A stretch of DNA of 64,000 nt, from contig JACSVZ010000004.1 in the NCBI GenBank assembly GCA_014706295.1, forward strand, positions 949,972 through 1,013,971, given 5' to 3'. The DNA comes from Lycocorax pyrrhopterus obiensis. Its lineage: Eukaryota > Chordata > Aves > Passeriformes > Paradisaeidae. The notes below the pieces were generated by a model, which worked only from the letters and a program-made list of their open reading frames with translations, was not told the DNA's origin and searched no databases. The translations under genes and the position numbers were made by a program. This document shows positions 63,301-64,000 of the stretch, in pieces. Numbering within the stretch: the stretch's first letter is position 1; every line of letters begins with the position of its first letter.

Positions 63301-64000
63301 TCGCAAAACCACAAAGCCCAGAGCTCCAGGGACACTGACAATGCAAAAGGCATGCCCAAGAGGAGCACAACAATGCCCCAACCTTGCTCCTCCTTTCCTT
63401 TCGCTATGGAACACGCTTCAGCCGAAGTTACCATTTAATCCTAAGGTTTGGGTTCGGGTTATGCCTCGGGTTAGCGTTTCCGAAAACCACAAAGCTCAGA
63501 GCTCCAGGGACACTGACAATGTGAAAGGCATGCCAAGAGGAGGGCAACTGCGCCCAACCTTGCTCCCTCCTTTTCGTTCGCTACGGAACACGACTCAGCC
63601 CAAGTATTCCAGTTCCGCCTACGGTTAGGGTTAGGGTTACGCCCAGGGTTAGTGTCCAGAAAAAGGCAAAGCCCCAGAGCTCCAGGGATACTGACAATGC
63701 GAAAGGCATGCCAAGAGGAGCGCAACAATGCCCCAACCTTGCTCCCTCCTTTCCTTTCGCTATGGAAAATGCTCAGCCAAGTATTCCAGTTCCGCCTAGG
63801 GTTAGGGTTAGGGTTACACCTAGGGTTAGTGTTCAGAAAACCACAAAGCCAGAGCTCCAGAGACATTGACATGCGAAGGCATGCCAAAATATACAAAAAG
63901 CCCCACTTTATTCTCACCTTTTCTCTCTTCTCAGCACTCACCGCAGCCCAATGCACTATTCAAGCTCCACCTGGCTTAGCGTGAGAATAATGCCTAGGGT

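Larger units (their letters stand above)
11971..64000 (+). repeat. Telomere-motif satellite array, 178 bp and 205 bp monomers, about 285 units
   Basis: The array is head to tail in one orientation and fills the rest of the window. Landmarks recur in each unit: CAGAGCTCCAGGGACACTGA, AAAGGCATGCCAAGAGGAG, CAATGCCCCAACCTTGCTCC, TTTCGCTATGGAA, AGTATTCCAGTTCCGCC, (GGGTTA)3, a further CCTAGGGTTAG, then CAGAAAACCACAAAGCC. The dominant period is 178 bp. I counted by eye about 240 class A (178 bp) and 43 class B (205 bp) units. Because 178 is not a multiple of 3, a protein cannot be read through consecutive units in one frame; the many 60-147 codon frames are by-products. No other gene or transposon interrupts the array. 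I do not recognise it as a named avian satellite. Confidence 0.97.

Noticed and set aside
12000..64000. Hundreds of 60-147 codon open frames on both strands, with recurring protein motifs such as NPNPN and VRVRV
   Set aside because: They repeat with the monomer period, occur in several frames and on both strands at once, and the motifs are translations of the TTAGGG tract. A 178 bp unit shifts frame at every repeat, so no long protein can be encoded.
11971..64000. CRISPR array, because of regular repeats
   Set aside because: The units are adjacent and homologous along their whole length, with no unique spacers, and the surrounding genes are vertebrate.

Overview
The window is vertebrate nuclear DNA, almost certainly from a bird. 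The evidence is short introns with GT-AG splice sites, several 3'-truncated CR1 LINEs, a two-pore-channel gene of the TPC3 type (kept in birds, lost in humans and rodents), and vertebrate gene families with avian-like divergence. No bacterial gene, tRNA, rRNA or CRISPR array was seen.

Region 1 (1-11870) is ordinary genic sequence with three genes. A two-pore cation channel, probably TPCN3, runs leftward from a start at 3361 and leaves the window at its left edge; six coding exons are visible. Head to head with it, 128 bp away across a GC-rich promoter, is an intact 58-codon micropeptide gene, MTLN (mitoregulin), at 3490-3666. NPHP1 (nephrocystin-1) then runs rightward from 4891, with 13 coding exons ending at 11117. 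The MTLN-NPHP1 neighbourhood matches human 2q13. NPHP1 is incomplete: exons for roughly the last 40% of the protein are absent, and two visible exons (2 and 5) each lack one base in a G/C run. Five CR1 fragments and two minisatellites lie in the non-coding parts.

Region 2 (11871-11970) is a run of exactly 100 N, the usual placeholder for a scaffold gap of unknown size.

Region 3 (11971-64000, about 52 kb) is one continuous head-to-tail satellite array, all in one orientation. The basic monomer is 178 bp (class A); about every 2-11 monomers there is a related 205 bp monomer (class B). By eye there are about 240 A and 43 B units. Almost every monomer carries a built-in telomere-like tract, about three GGGTTA units plus a fourth GGG tract. 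The array has nested higher-order repeats: a 1450 bp local duplication, a 3614 bp unit, an approximately 1986 bp unit, and a near-identical 4735 bp duplication. The many 60-147 codon reading frames there are by-products of the tandem repeat, not genes. The G-rich telomeric strand reads left to right, so if this is subtelomeric the chromosome end lies to the right.

The satellite is the most unusual content: a telomere-motif-bearing, hierarchically organised array that I do not recognise as a named avian satellite. Its link to the NPHP1 side depends entirely on the N gap, and both ends of the satellite sequence are indel-rich, as expected for contig ends.
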